Assembly: GCF_006438925.1 (NCBI RefSeq)
Contig: NZ_RCZA01000004.1
Coordinates: 62,001 to 126,000, forward strand
DNA length: 64,000 bases
Direction of reading: 5' to 3'
DNA from: Pseudomonas mandelii
Lineage (GTDB): Bacteria; Pseudomonadota; Gammaproteobacteria; Pseudomonadales; Pseudomonadaceae
Shown here: piece after piece, positions 25,115-33,778 of the stretch
How positions within the stretch are numbered: the first letter of the stretch is position 1
Layout of the letters: each line of letters opens with the position of its first letter
Notes under the pieces: generated by a model
What the model saw: the letters and a program-made list of their open reading frames with translations, nothing else
Database searches by the model: none
What the model was told of the DNA's origin: nothing
Position numbers and translations under genes: made by a program

Positions 25115-25419
25115 AGGGGCGTTTTGTGAGGCTGGCCGAGCAGGGCCGGCCGACTGTCAATTTGAAGGTGGACGGCGCACCCATCGAGGCGTTGCAGGGC
25201 GATACCTTGATGGTCGCGTTGCTGACCCAGGGCTCGGCGTTGCGCCAGTCGGAATTCGATTCGGGCCGCCGCGCCGGTTTTTGTTTGATGGGCGCGTGTC
25301 AGGATTGCTGGGTCTGGACCCGCGGCGGCGAACGCCTGCGTGCCTGTTCCAACGAAGTCCGTGAAGGGCTGGACATCGTCACCACACAACCGGAGGCGAC
25401 ATGGCCACTGCACGGCTGA
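25111..25419 (+). CDS. Small [2Fe-2S] protein, HcnA / opine-oxidase gamma-subunit type
   Basis: The protein has 102 residues. A plant-type ferredoxin cysteine pattern is visible: CLMGACQDC followed by a fourth cysteine in LRACSNEV. It starts like the N-terminal part of sarcosine oxidase alpha or HcnA (VNLKVDGAPIEALQGDTLMV). In hydrogen cyanide synthase and in octopine/nopaline-type oxidases, a protein of this kind joins two flavoproteins. Here the two flavoprotein genes follow directly, the first overlapping by 19 bases. It probably passes electrons from the flavin centres towards the respiratory chain. Confidence 0.88.
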   Translation: MKGRFVRLAEQGRPTVNLKVDGAPIEALQGDTLMVALLTQGSALRQSEFDSGRRAGFCLMGACQDCWVWTRGGERLRACSNEVREGLDIVTTQPEATWPLHG

Positions 25420-26792
25420 GCTCTAATAAAGTCGTTATCGTCGGCGCCGGGCCGGCCGGTATTCGCTGTGCTGAAACCCTGCTGGCCGCTGGGTTAAAAC
25501 CTATCCTGATCGATGAAAATCGCCGGGATGGCGGGCAGATCTACCGTCGCCAACCGGAAGGCTTCACCCGCGATTACGCCACCCTGTACGGCACCGAAGC
25601 CGCCAAGGCCCGGAACCTGCACGAAAGCTTCGATCGCTTGCGCGGGTCGATCGACTACCGACCGGACACGCTGGTGTGGAACCTCACACCGGGGCAATTG
25701 TGCTGCGTCAGCCAGGGCAAGCACTCGACGGTGGATTACGACGCGTTTATCCTCTGCACCGGCGCCACCGATCGCTTGATGCCGATCGAAGGCTGGCAAC
25801 TGGCGGGCACCTACAGTCTTGGCGGGGCGCAGATCGCGCTCAAATCCCAGGCGGTGTCCATCGGTCACAGCGTGGTGTTCATGGGCAGTGGGCCGTTGCT
25901 GTATCTGGTCGCCAGCCAATATGTCAAAGCCGGTGCCAAGGTGGCGGCAGTGCTCGATACCTCGCCGCTGAGCAAACGCATCCTTGCCATGCCCAAACTG
26001 CTGGCCCGTCCCGGATTGCTGTTCACCGGGATGAAACTGTTGGCGCAGCTGTATCAGGCGAAAATCCCGGTACATCTTGGGATCAAACCTCAGCAAGTGC
26101 TGGGCGACGCGGCAAGCGGTGTCAGTGGCGTGCGGGTCAGCACGGCGCGCGGGGAAACCCTGACGATCAATTGCGATGCCGTGGCCTTGGGTTATCACCT
26201 GCGCCCGGAAACGCAATTGGCGGACCTGGCCGGTTGTCGCCTGCGTTTCGATGAGGCGTCCAGCCAATGGTTACTGGCGGTTGATGAGGACGGCCGGACC
26301 TCGGTCAGTGGCGTGTACGCGGCCGGGGACGGCTCGAAGATTCGCGGCGCGGATGCGGCTGAACACGCCGGAAGGCTGGTCGCCATGGCGCTGCTGGAGG
26401 ACCTGCACCAATCGGTGAATGCCGGGTTGCGCGACGAGCAACGCCACGCGCTGGCTGTCATGGATCAGTTTCGTCTGGGGCTGGCCCAGGCGTTTCCCTG
26501 GCCGTCGGCGCAAGCCAAAGCCTTGCCGGATACAGCCATCGTCTGTCGTTGCGAGATGATCAGCGCCGGCGAATTGCGCCGCACCGTCAGCGAAAAAGGT
26601 GCCTGCGAAGTCAATCGGGCCAAGGCGTTCAGCCGAGTCGGCATGGGCCGTTGCCAGGGCCGTTATTGTTCCCAGGCCGGGGCCGAGGTGATTGCTGCCG
26701 CTGCTGGTGTCAGCGTGCAACAGGTCGGCCGGCAGCGCGGTCAGGCACCGGTCAAACCCCTTTCGATACTCACCGAGGAGGTGTCGCCATGA
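25401..26792 (+). CDS. FAD/NAD(P)-binding oxidoreductase, OoxA/HcnB-like alpha subunit with BFD-type Fe-S domain
   Basis: The 463-residue protein starts with VVIVGAGPAGIRCAETLLAA and DENRRDGGQIYRR, the FAD-binding site of the OoxA/NoxA/HcnB group. A second dinucleotide site lies near residue 150 (VVFMGSGPLLYLVASQYVKA). The C-terminal ~80 residues carry CRCEMISAGEL and GMGRCQGRYCSQ, a bacterioferritin-associated-ferredoxin type [2Fe-2S] domain also found in opine oxidase A subunits. Its stop overlaps the ATG of the beta-type subunit. The complex would split a secondary amine into amino acid and keto acid or aldehyde. The family is secure, the substrate is inferred. Confidence 0.9.
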   Translation: MATARLSSNKVVIVGAGPAGIRCAETLLAAGLKPILIDENRRDGGQIYRRQPEGFTRDYATLYGTEAAKARNLHESFDRLRGSIDYRPDTLVWNLTPGQLCCVSQGKHSTVDYDAFILCTGATDRLMPIEGWQLAGTYSLGGAQIALKSQAVSIGHSVVFMGSGPLLYLVASQYVKAGAKVAAVLDTSPLSKRILAMPKLLARPGLLFTGMKLLAQLYQAKIPVHLGIKPQQVLGDAASGVSGVRVSTARGETLTINCDAVALGYHLRPETQLADLAGCRLRFDEASSQWLLAVDEDGRTSVSGVYAAGDGSKIRGADAAEHAGRLVAMALLEDLHQSVNAGLRDEQRHALAVMDQFRLGLAQAFPWPSAQAKALPDTAIVCRCEMISAGELRRTVSEKGACEVNRAKAFSRVGMGRCQGRYCSQAGAEVIAAAAGVSVQQVGRQRGQAPVKPLSILTEEVSP

Positions 26793-27943
26793 CGGTTCAC
26801 AAAGCCGATGTCGTGATTGTCGGCGGCGGCCTGATGGGCTCGGCGGCGGCGTTTTTTCTGCGTCAGCGCGGTCAGTCGGTGATCCTGCTGGAACGTGACC
26901 AGATCGGTCAGTACGCCAGCGGCGTAAACTTCGGCAACGTGCGCCGTCAGGGCCGATTCCTTGGGCAACTGGCGTTGGCCAACCGTTCGTGGGCACTGTG
27001 GAAGCGCTTGCCGGAGTTGATCGACGACGACCTCGAATTCATCGCCAGCGGGCACATGCGTGTGTGCTACCGCGAAGACGAAATCCCTGAGCTTGAGGCC
27101 TACGCGGCCGCACCCGAAGCGGCGCAACTGGATCTGAAAATCTTTCGCGGCGCCGAGCTGCACGCACGCTTCCCGTTTCTCGGGGCAGACGTGAAGGGCG
27201 GTTCCTACGCGCCCCACGATGGCCACGCCAATCCGCGTTTGGCCGCTCCGGCGTTTGCCCGTGCTGCCCGACGCCTTGGCGCGCGGATCGAAGAACAGAC
27301 CGAAGTCGCCGAGGTGCAGAAGGTCGGTGGCGAGTTCAGCATTACCACCACCGACGGCCGCCAATTCAGCGCCGCCCAGCTGTTGATCACCGCCGGCGCC
27401 TGGGGCCAGAAGCTGTCGGCGCAGTTCGGCGAACCGGTGCCGCTGGACACCCATGGCCCGCAAATGGCCGTGACCGAACCGGTGCCTTACGCCTTGCCGA
27501 CGGTGATCGGCGTGTACACCAAAATTCCTGAGGAAGTGATCTATTTCCGCCAGATCCCGCGCGGCAACATCGTCATCGGCGGCGGCTACCGCAGCAAACC
27601 GGACATGCTCAATCGCCGGGCCTATGTCGAGCCGCGCAGCATCCTCAACCAGATGGAGCAGATGCGCCGTCTGCTGCCGGGTGTCGGCAACCTCAACATT
27701 ATCCGGGTCTGGAGCGGCATCGAAGGCTATCTGCCCGACTCGCTGCCGGTGATGGGCCCCAGCGGCACCGTTGATGGGTTGTTCTACGCCTTCGGCTTCT
27801 GCGGTCACGGCTTCCAGCTCGGTCCCGGCGTCGGCGACGTGATGGCCGAATTGATCAGCACCGGCAGCACCAGCACCTCGATTGAGCCGTTCTCCATCAA
27901 CCGGTTCGCCCTCTCAGCCGAGCAACGGAGCAAGGCCTCATGA
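26789..27943 (+). CDS. FAD-dependent oxidoreductase, OoxB/HcnC-like beta subunit
   Basis: The 384-residue protein starts at the ATG within the ATGA overlap; GAGGAGG stands nine bases upstream. It is a D-amino-acid-oxidase fold flavoprotein: ADVVIVGGGLMGSAAAFFLR at the start, ASGVNFGNVRRQGR in the flavin-contact region, and FGFCGHGFQLGPGVGDVMAE near the end. In the HcnABC and Oox families this is the subunit that oxidises the C-N bond. It ends in an ATGA overlap with the deacetylase gene, which shows that oxidation and the later hydrolysis step are expressed together. Confidence 0.9.
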   Translation: MTVHKADVVIVGGGLMGSAAAFFLRQRGQSVILLERDQIGQYASGVNFGNVRRQGRFLGQLALANRSWALWKRLPELIDDDLEFIASGHMRVCYREDEIPELEAYAAAPEAAQLDLKIFRGAELHARFPFLGADVKGGSYAPHDGHANPRLAAPAFARAARRLGARIEEQTEVAEVQKVGGEFSITTTDGRQFSAAQLLITAGAWGQKLSAQFGEPVPLDTHGPQMAVTEPVPYALPTVIGVYTKIPEEVIYFRQIPRGNIVIGGGYRSKPDMLNRRAYVEPRSILNQMEQMRRLLPGVGNLNIIRVWSGIEGYLPDSLPVMGPSGTVDGLFYAFGFCGHGFQLGPGVGDVMAELISTGSTSTSIEPFSINRFALSAEQRSKAS

Positions 27944-29097
27944 AACCCCGTGTACTGGATATTCTCAAACGCCTGATGGCCTTCGACACCGTGTCTTCAG
28001 AGTCGAACATGGCCCTCATCGAGTACGTGCGCGACTTGCTGCTCACCAAAGGCATCGAGTCGCTGATCGTCAAGGATGAAACCGGCAAAAAAGCCAACCT
28101 GTTCGCCAGCACCGGCCCTCGCGAGTTGCCGGGGATTCTGCTGTCCGGGCATACCGACGTGGTGCCGGCGGCGGGGCAGGCCTGGACCTTCCCAGCGTTT
28201 CAGGCGACGGTGCAGGACGGGCGGATTTACGGCCGCGGCAGTTGCGACATGAAGGGCTTCATCGCATTGGCCATCGACGCCATGCTCGACGCGGCGGACA
28301 GCCCCTTGAGCCGGCCGCTGCAACTGGCGCTGTCCCATGACGAAGAAACCGGCTGCGTCGGCGTGCGCCGTTTGCTGGACGTGTTGCACCTGGCACCGGT
28401 GCGGCCGTTTTTGTGCCTGATCGGTGAACCGACCAACATGCAGTTTGTGTTGGGGCACAAGGGCAAGGGTTCTTACCGCACCTACTGTCGGGGCCTGGAG
28501 GCGCACTCATCGCTGGCACCACGCTCGGTCAATGCGATTCATGTGGCGTGTGATTTCATCGCCGCGCTGCGTCAAAGCCAGCAGCAATTGCAAGAGCAGG
28601 GCGCTCAGGATGCTGACTACGACGTGCCCTACAGCACCGTACATGTCGGGCAGATTGTCGGCGGCAAGGCGCTGAACATTGTGCCCAACCTGTGCACCCT
28701 CGATTTCGAAGTGCGCAACTTGCCGGCGGACGATCTGGATCAGTTCCTGGAACAGATGCGCGAGCGTGCCGAAGTCATCGTGCGTGAGGCGAAAAAGCTG
28801 TCCAGTGTCGCCGCGATCGAGATTGAAACCATCAACGTGTATCCCGGTCTCGATACGCACCCGAGTGTCGAAGCGGTGCGCTTCCTGAAGAACTTCGCCG
28901 CGCCGGATACCGGCACCGCCAAAGTCTCCTTCGGCACCGAAGGTGGGCTGTTCAAGCAACGCCTCGATGTGCCTGTGGTGGTCTGCGGACCGGGCTCAAT
29001 CGAACAGGCGCACAAGCCGGACGAGTTCATCGAGATCAGCCAGATGGAGGCTGCGGAGCGGTTTTTGGATGGATTGTTGGGTTCGTTGAAGGTTTAA
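27940..29097 (+). CDS. ArgE-like acetylornithine deacetylase (M20 family)
   Basis: The 385-residue protein has the full M20 metal site: SGHTDVVPAAG, GRGSCDMKGFIAL and HDEETGCVGVRRLL, giving His, Asp and two Glu ligands or catalytic residues. A dimerisation domain occupies about residues 180-290 and the last metal His lies in PGSIEQAHKPDEF. Length and end match ArgE of the acetylornithine deacetylase class. In this operon it more likely cleaves an N-acyl amino acid released by or fed to the oxidase than an arginine-biosynthesis intermediate; that is inference. It is the last gene before a REP hairpin. Confidence 0.88.
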   Translation: MKPRVLDILKRLMAFDTVSSESNMALIEYVRDLLLTKGIESLIVKDETGKKANLFASTGPRELPGILLSGHTDVVPAAGQAWTFPAFQATVQDGRIYGRGSCDMKGFIALAIDAMLDAADSPLSRPLQLALSHDEETGCVGVRRLLDVLHLAPVRPFLCLIGEPTNMQFVLGHKGKGSYRTYCRGLEAHSSLAPRSVNAIHVACDFIAALRQSQQQLQEQGAQDADYDVPYSTVHVGQIVGGKALNIVPNLCTLDFEVRNLPADDLDQFLEQMRERAEVIVREAKKLSSVAAIEIETINVYPGLDTHPSVEAVRFLKNFAAPDTGTAKVSFGTEGGLFKQRLDVPVVVCGPGSIEQAHKPDEFIEISQMEAAERFLDGLLGSLKV

Positions 29098-29101
29098 GAT
29101 C

Positions 29102-29202
29102 AAAAGATCGCAGCCTTCGGCACCTCCTACATGAATTGAGTTCACCCACAAAATGGCGGTGTACATCGAACCTGTAGGAGCTGCCGAAGGCTGCGATCTT
29201 TT
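29102..29202. repeat. Inverted repeat (REP type) after the deacetylase gene
   Basis: The 29-base arms 29102-29130 (AAAAGATCGCAGCCTTCGGC onward) and 29174-29202 are inverted and almost perfect, with one mismatch in the middle. They share the GCTGCCGA...GCTGCG core with the repeat at 17009. The position just after a stop codon fits a message-end stabiliser. Confidence 0.82.
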
Positions 29203-29334
29203 GACTTTGCTTGCCAGTAGAGCCTGCCGTCCCACCCCGAATTTCAGCATCCAACACCGCGCCAAAGGCACTTTCAGCATCCTCGTCCGCCGCACCTCCC
29301 TAGACTGGAGCATGTCTCGGATCAGGACTCGACC

Positions 29335-30792
29335 ATGCTCAAGAATCGTTTGAAAGACCCCAGCCTTCTGGCAGAACTCGCCTATGTCGACGGGCAGTGG
29401 ATCGGCGCTGACAACGCCGCCACCCTGGACGTCCTCGACCCGGCCAGCGGCCAGTTGGTTGGCCGCGTACCGGCGATGCAAGGCGCGGAAACCCGTCGCG
29501 CCATCGAAGCGGCGGAAAAAGCCTGGCCGGCCTGGCGCGCACGCCCGGCGGCAGAACGGGCGGCGCTGCTCGAGCGTTGGTATCAGGCCATGATCGACAA
29601 CCTCGACGACCTGGCGCTGATCATGACCTGCGAACAGGGCAAACCGTTGAACGAAGCCAAAGGCGAAATTCGCTACGGCGCCGGCTTCGTCAAATGGTTC
29701 GCCGAGGAGGCCCGACGGGTCTACGGCGAAACCATGCCGGCCCCCAGTGGTGACCGCCGACTGCTGACGCTCAAGCAACCGGTGGGTGTGTGCGCCGCGA
29801 TCACCCCGTGGAATTTCCCCAACGCGATGATCACCCGCAAATGCGCGCCAGCCCTGGCGGCCGGGTGCCCGATCATCGTCAAACCCTCGGACCTGACGCC
29901 ATTGTCGGCCCTGGCCCTGGCGGTGTTGGCCGAACGGGTCGGCATCCCGGCCGGGGTGTTCAACGTGTTGACCGGCATGCCCGCCGGCATCGGCGAAGAG
30001 CTGACCGGCAACCCGAGCGTGCGCAAGATTTCCTTCACCGGCTCGACCGCCGTCGGCCGCTTGCTGATGCGCCAGAGCGCCGAGCACATCAAGCGCTTGA
30101 GCCTGGAACTGGGCGGCAACGCGCCGTTCATTGTGTTCGACGATGCCGATCTGGAGCAGGCAGTGGCCGGCATCATGCTCAGCAAGTTTCGCAACGCCGG
30201 GCAGACCTGCGTCTGCGCCAACCGCATTCTGGTGCAAGACGGCATCTACGAACGCTTTGCCCAGCGCCTGGTGGAGGAGGTGGGCAAGCTCAAGGTCGGC
30301 AACGGTCTGGACGCCGAAGTCACCATCGGTCCGTTGATCAATCCGGCGGCGGTGAGCAAAGTCGTCCGGCACATCGACGATGCCCTGAGCCAGGGCGCGC
30401 GTTTGCTCTGCGGCGGTATTCCCGAGGGCGACAGCCAGTTTGTTCAACCCACGGTACTCGGCGAGGCCCACGCGGGCATGCTACTGGCCAACGAAGAAAC
30501 CTTCGGCCCGGTGGCGCCGCTGATGCGCTTTACCGATGAAGCCGAAGCTCTCGCACTGGCCAATGCCACGCCTTACGGTCTGGGTGCCTACTATTTCACT
30601 CAGGACTTGCGTCGTTCATGGCGGTTCGGCGAGGCGCTGGAGTTCGGCATGGTCGGCCTCAACACCGGGATCATTTCCATGGAAGTCGCCCCGTTCGGCG
30701 GCATCAAGCAATCAGGCCTGGGCCGCGAAGGCAGCAAGTACGGGCTGGACGAATACCTTGAAGTCAAAGCCTTCCACATCGGTGGGCTGTAA
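29335..30792 (+). CDS. gabD: NAD(P)+-dependent succinate-semialdehyde dehydrogenase (GabD-like)
   Basis: The 485-residue protein has the length and motifs of GabD: ITPWNFPNAMITRKCAPALA, FTGSTAVGRLL, LELGGNAPFIVFDDADL (general base Glu) and FRNAGQTCVCANRILV with the catalytic Cys and its neighbouring regulatory Cys. It keeps APFGGIKQSGLGREGS at the end. The enzyme oxidises succinate or glutarate semialdehyde. A GabT-like aminotransferase lies 3 kb downstream. Both would turn a 4- or 5-carbon amino acid into a dicarboxylate. It is separated from the deacetylase by a REP hairpin and may have its own promoter. Confidence 0.9.
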   Translation: MLKNRLKDPSLLAELAYVDGQWIGADNAATLDVLDPASGQLVGRVPAMQGAETRRAIEAAEKAWPAWRARPAAERAALLERWYQAMIDNLDDLALIMTCEQGKPLNEAKGEIRYGAGFVKWFAEEARRVYGETMPAPSGDRRLLTLKQPVGVCAAITPWNFPNAMITRKCAPALAAGCPIIVKPSDLTPLSALALAVLAERVGIPAGVFNVLTGMPAGIGEELTGNPSVRKISFTGSTAVGRLLMRQSAEHIKRLSLELGGNAPFIVFDDADLEQAVAGIMLSKFRNAGQTCVCANRILVQDGIYERFAQRLVEEVGKLKVGNGLDAEVTIGPLINPAAVSKVVRHIDDALSQGARLLCGGIPEGDSQFVQPTVLGEAHAGMLLANEETFGPVAPLMRFTDEAEALALANATPYGLGAYYFTQDLRRSWRFGEALEFGMVGLNTGIISMEVAPFGGIKQSGLGREGSKYGLDEYLEVKAFHIGGL

Positions 30793-30817
30793 TTCACAGA
30801 CACGGGGAGGCAGATTG

Positions 30818-31897
30818 ATGAGCAAGACATTCAAAATCGCCGCAATTGCCGGCGATGGCATCGGCAAGGAAGTCCTGCCGGAAGGGCTGCGGGTACTGGA
30901 GCAGGCCGCGAAGAAATGGCAGCTGGACCTGAGCATCGAAGTGCTCGACTGGGCGCATTGCGATTACTACCTGGAACACGGGCAGATGATGCCCGACGAC
31001 TGGTTCGAACAGCTCAAGGGTTTCGACGCGATCTACTTCGGCGCCGTGGGCTGGCCGGACAAGGTGCCAGACCACATTTCCCTGTGGGGCTCGCTGCTCA
31101 AGTTCCGTCGGGACTTCGATCAGTACGTGAACATTCGCCCGGTGCGGCTGTTTCCCGGCGTGCCGTGCCCTTTGGCCGGACGCAAACCGGGGGACATCGA
31201 TTTCGTGGTGATCCGCGAGAATACCGAGGGCGAGTATTCCTCGGTGGGCGGCAAGATGTTTGAAGGCACCGAGCATGAGTTCGTGCTGCAAGAGTCGGTG
31301 TTTACCCGGCGCGGCGTGGACCGGATTCTCAAGTTCGCCTTCGAGCTGGCCCAGACCCGACCGCGAAAACGCCTGACGGCGGCGACCAAGTCCAACGGGA
31401 TTTCCATCAGCATGCCGTACTGGGACGAGCGCACCGCATTGATGGCGGCGCAGTACCCGGACATCACCTGGGACAAGCAGCACATCGACATTCTGTGCGC
31501 GCGTTTCGTGCTGCAACCGGACCGGTTTGATGTGGTGGTGGCGTCGAACCTGTTCGGCGACATTCTCTCCGACCTCGGGCCGGCCTGCGCCGGGACCATC
31601 GGCATCGCGCCGTCGGCCAACCTCGATCCCGAGCGCCGCTTTCCGTCGCTGTTCGAACCGGTGCATGGCTCGGCGCCGGATATCTACGGGCAGAACATCG
31701 CCAACCCGATTGCGATGATCTGGTCCGGGGCGTTGATGCTGGATTTTCTGGGGAATGGGGACGAGCGCTATCGCGCCGCGCATGACGGGATTTTGCAGGC
31801 GATTGAGCGGGTGATTGCGCAGGGGCCTATTACACCGGATTTGGGTGGGAAGGGTTCTACTCAAGATGTTGGCAAAGCGATTGCCGATCGACTCTGA
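30818..31897 (+). CDS. Tartrate dehydrogenase / decarboxylating D-malate dehydrogenase
   Basis: The 359-residue protein belongs to the beta-decarboxylating dehydrogenase family (with isopropylmalate and isocitrate dehydrogenases). Start motif: FKIAAIAGDGIGKEVLPEGL. Substrate loop: IRENTEGEYSSVGGKMFEG. Metal site: VVASNLFGDILSDLGPACAG, followed by EPVHGSAPDIYGQNIANPIA. The YFGAVGWPDKVPDHISLWGS stretch is typical of TtuC/DmlA. GGGGAGG precedes the ATG by eight bases. It uses NAD+ and a divalent metal to oxidise D-malate or tartrate. It ends the catabolic series and is followed by a tandem repeat. Confidence 0.9.
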   Translation: MSKTFKIAAIAGDGIGKEVLPEGLRVLEQAAKKWQLDLSIEVLDWAHCDYYLEHGQMMPDDWFEQLKGFDAIYFGAVGWPDKVPDHISLWGSLLKFRRDFDQYVNIRPVRLFPGVPCPLAGRKPGDIDFVVIRENTEGEYSSVGGKMFEGTEHEFVLQESVFTRRGVDRILKFAFELAQTRPRKRLTAATKSNGISISMPYWDERTALMAAQYPDITWDKQHIDILCARFVLQPDRFDVVVASNLFGDILSDLGPACAGTIGIAPSANLDPERRFPSLFEPVHGSAPDIYGQNIANPIAMIWSGALMLDFLGNGDERYRAAHDGILQAIERVIAQGPITPDLGGKGSTQDVGKAIADRL

Positions 31898-31934
31898 GTG
31901 TGTGGGTGGATTCTAAAACCACCCCTCACCCTAA

Positions 31935-32514
31935 CCCTCTCCCCGGAGGGTAGAGGGGACTGACCGTGGTGTTTGTACTGGATTCGGTGACCTGAAAACT
32001 CCGAGTCGAACTCAGGTTTCGAAAACAGTGAAGATCTGTTCCCTTTCCCCCTCTCCCCGGAGGGTAGAGGGGACTGACCGTGGTGTTTGTACTGGATTCG
32101 GTAACCTGAAAACTCCGAGTCGAACTCAGGTTTCGAAAACAGTGAAGATCTGTTCCCTTTCCCCCTCTCCCCAGAGGGTAGAGGGGACTGACCGTGGTGT
32201 TCGTACTGGATTCGGTAACCTGAAAACTCCGAGTCGAACTCAGGTTTCGAAAACAGTGAAGATCTGCTCCCTTTCCCCCTCTCCCCGGAGGGTAGAGGGG
32301 ACTGACCGTGGTGTTTGTACTGGATTCGGTAACCTGAAAACTCCGAGTCGAACTCAGGTTTCGAAAACAGTGAAGATCTGCTCCCTTTCCCCCTCTCCCC
32401 AGAGGGTAGAGGGGACTGACCGTGGTGTTTGCACTGGATTCGGTAACCTGAAAACTCCGAGTCGAACTCAGGTTTAGAAAACAGTGAAGATCTGCTCCCT
32501 TTCCCCCTCTCCCC
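31935..32514. repeat. 114-bp tandem repeat, five full copies plus a partial sixth
   Basis: Copies start at 31935, 32049, 32163, 32277 and 32391, each beginning CCCTCTCCCC and containing GACTGACCGTGGTG and ACTCCGAGTCGAACTCAGG; a partial sixth begins at 32505. Copies differ at only a few positions. The array is framed by inverted ends (CACCCCTCACCCTAACCCTC on the left, GAGGGCTGGGGTGAGGGGTG on the right), the termini of a common Pseudomonas short repeat. The unit is a multiple of three, so several frames stay open through it. I consider these frames non-coding. Confidence 0.92.
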
Positions 32515-32579
32515 ACTGGGGAGAGGGCTGGGGTGAGGGGTGGCTTTAGCAGACACCACAACTACCAAACCTGACTATT

Positions 32580-33506
32580 TCAATAACCCTGCTTCCGATC
32601 TATCCGGCCCACCATCAACTCCCCCCGCTCATACCGCCGAATATTCTCCAACAACACCCCAAACGCACTCTCCGGCTGCGTCATCGCGGCAATATGCGGT
32701 GTCAGCAGAATCTGCGGATGATCCCAAAACGGATGATCCGCCGGCGCCGGTTCTTCCTGCAGCACATCGAGCACCGCGCCACTGAGCTGCCCGCTGTCCA
32801 GCGCCTCGAGCAGATCACTCTCCACCAGATGCCCGCCACGGCCCATGTTGATCAACGCCGCGCCATGGGGCAATTGCCGGAACAATTCACGATCGAGAAT
32901 GCCTTGGGTCTGCTCCGTCAGCGGCAGCACGCACAACAGAATGTCGCACTGGCTGAGAAACTCCGGCAGTTGCTCGCGACCGGCGTAACACTCCACGCCA
33001 GTGACCTGATGCGCACTGCGCGCCCAGCCCGACAAGGCAAAGCCCAGCGGCTGCAACGTCGCCAGAATCTGCCGAGCCTGGGTGCCAAGGCCCATGACCC
33101 CGACCCGCCGCGTGGCCGCCGGTTGCAGCAAGTGCGCCTGCCAGCACCGCGCCATTTGCTGCTGGCGATAGCGAAGCATGTCCCGGTGCAGGCTCAGCAC
33201 CGCAAAACTGGCGTATTCGCACATGCCGCGGGTGATGCCGGGGTCCAGCAGGCGCACCACCGGCAAGCTCGCGGGCAAGCGACTGAGGTCCAGTTGATCG
33301 ACCCCGGCAGACAACGCGAACAACACGTTCAGATTCGGCAGCAACGCCTCTAGATCGTCGGGTGCCTGCCAGGCGGCGAGGTACTCGATGTCCGCGGGAT
33401 CACCGATGTCCGGCCAGGCGCGCCATTCGATATCCGGGGCGTGTTCGGCGAACAGCGCTTTCCACTGTTCGCCGCGCACAGGGTCAGCTTTATAAAGCAG
33501 GGCCAT
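32580..33506 (-). CDS. ghrA: Glyoxylate/hydroxypyruvate reductase A type D-2-hydroxyacid dehydrogenase
   Basis: The 308-residue protein starts at MALLYKADPVRGEQW, chosen because AGGA stands seven bases before the ATG at 33506. The Rossmann loop is VGVMGLGTQARQILATLQPL. Catalytic residues lie in INMGRGGHLVESDLL (Arg), EEPAPADHPFWDHP (Glu) and LLTPHIAAMTQP (His). This matches GhrA of E. coli in length and motif spacing. The enzyme reduces glyoxylate and hydroxypyruvate with NADPH. The gene is convergent with the tartrate dehydrogenase across the tandem repeat and divergent from the aminotransferase gene. Confidence 0.88.
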   Translation of the reverse strand: MALLYKADPVRGEQWKALFAEHAPDIEWRAWPDIGDPADIEYLAAWQAPDDLEALLPNLNVLFALSAGVDQLDLSRLPASLPVVRLLDPGITRGMCEYASFAVLSLHRDMLRYRQQQMARCWQAHLLQPAATRRVGVMGLGTQARQILATLQPLGFALSGWARSAHQVTGVECYAGREQLPEFLSQCDILLCVLPLTEQTQGILDRELFRQLPHGAALINMGRGGHLVESDLLEALDSGQLSGAVLDVLQEEPAPADHPFWDHPQILLTPHIAAMTQPESAFGVLLENIRRYERGELMVGRIDRKQGY

Positions 33507-33778
33507 GGGCATGTCCTGAAGGAAGAAGGTGCTGTCCATCATCGCGCAACGTCGGCGCAGGATCTGTCGAAAGGGCCGGGTTAAACGGGTTTCGTGATGT
33601 TCGATCGGCGACGGCCCGGCAGATTCGACGGGCGAAAGGAATCTGCCGTTTGGCAGGGTGAAAACAGTCGATCCGAATTTCTCAGGGGTCAAGTTCGGCG
33701 TAGATCGTTTCGCGCAAGGCTTAACCTGAACACCATCGCAACCACCTCCCGGTTGCCGGACTCACGATGGGAAATGCC

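Noticed and set aside
31935..32514. Possible CRISPR array
   Set aside because: The 114-bp units are identical through their whole length with no unique spacers.
31861..32568. Minus-strand frame of 235 residues with 38-residue repeats, and two other long frames across the same stretch
   Set aside because: They exist only because the 114-bp repeat is divisible by three and has no stop; three frames are open at once, there is no ribosome site and the ends fall in an inverted-end element.
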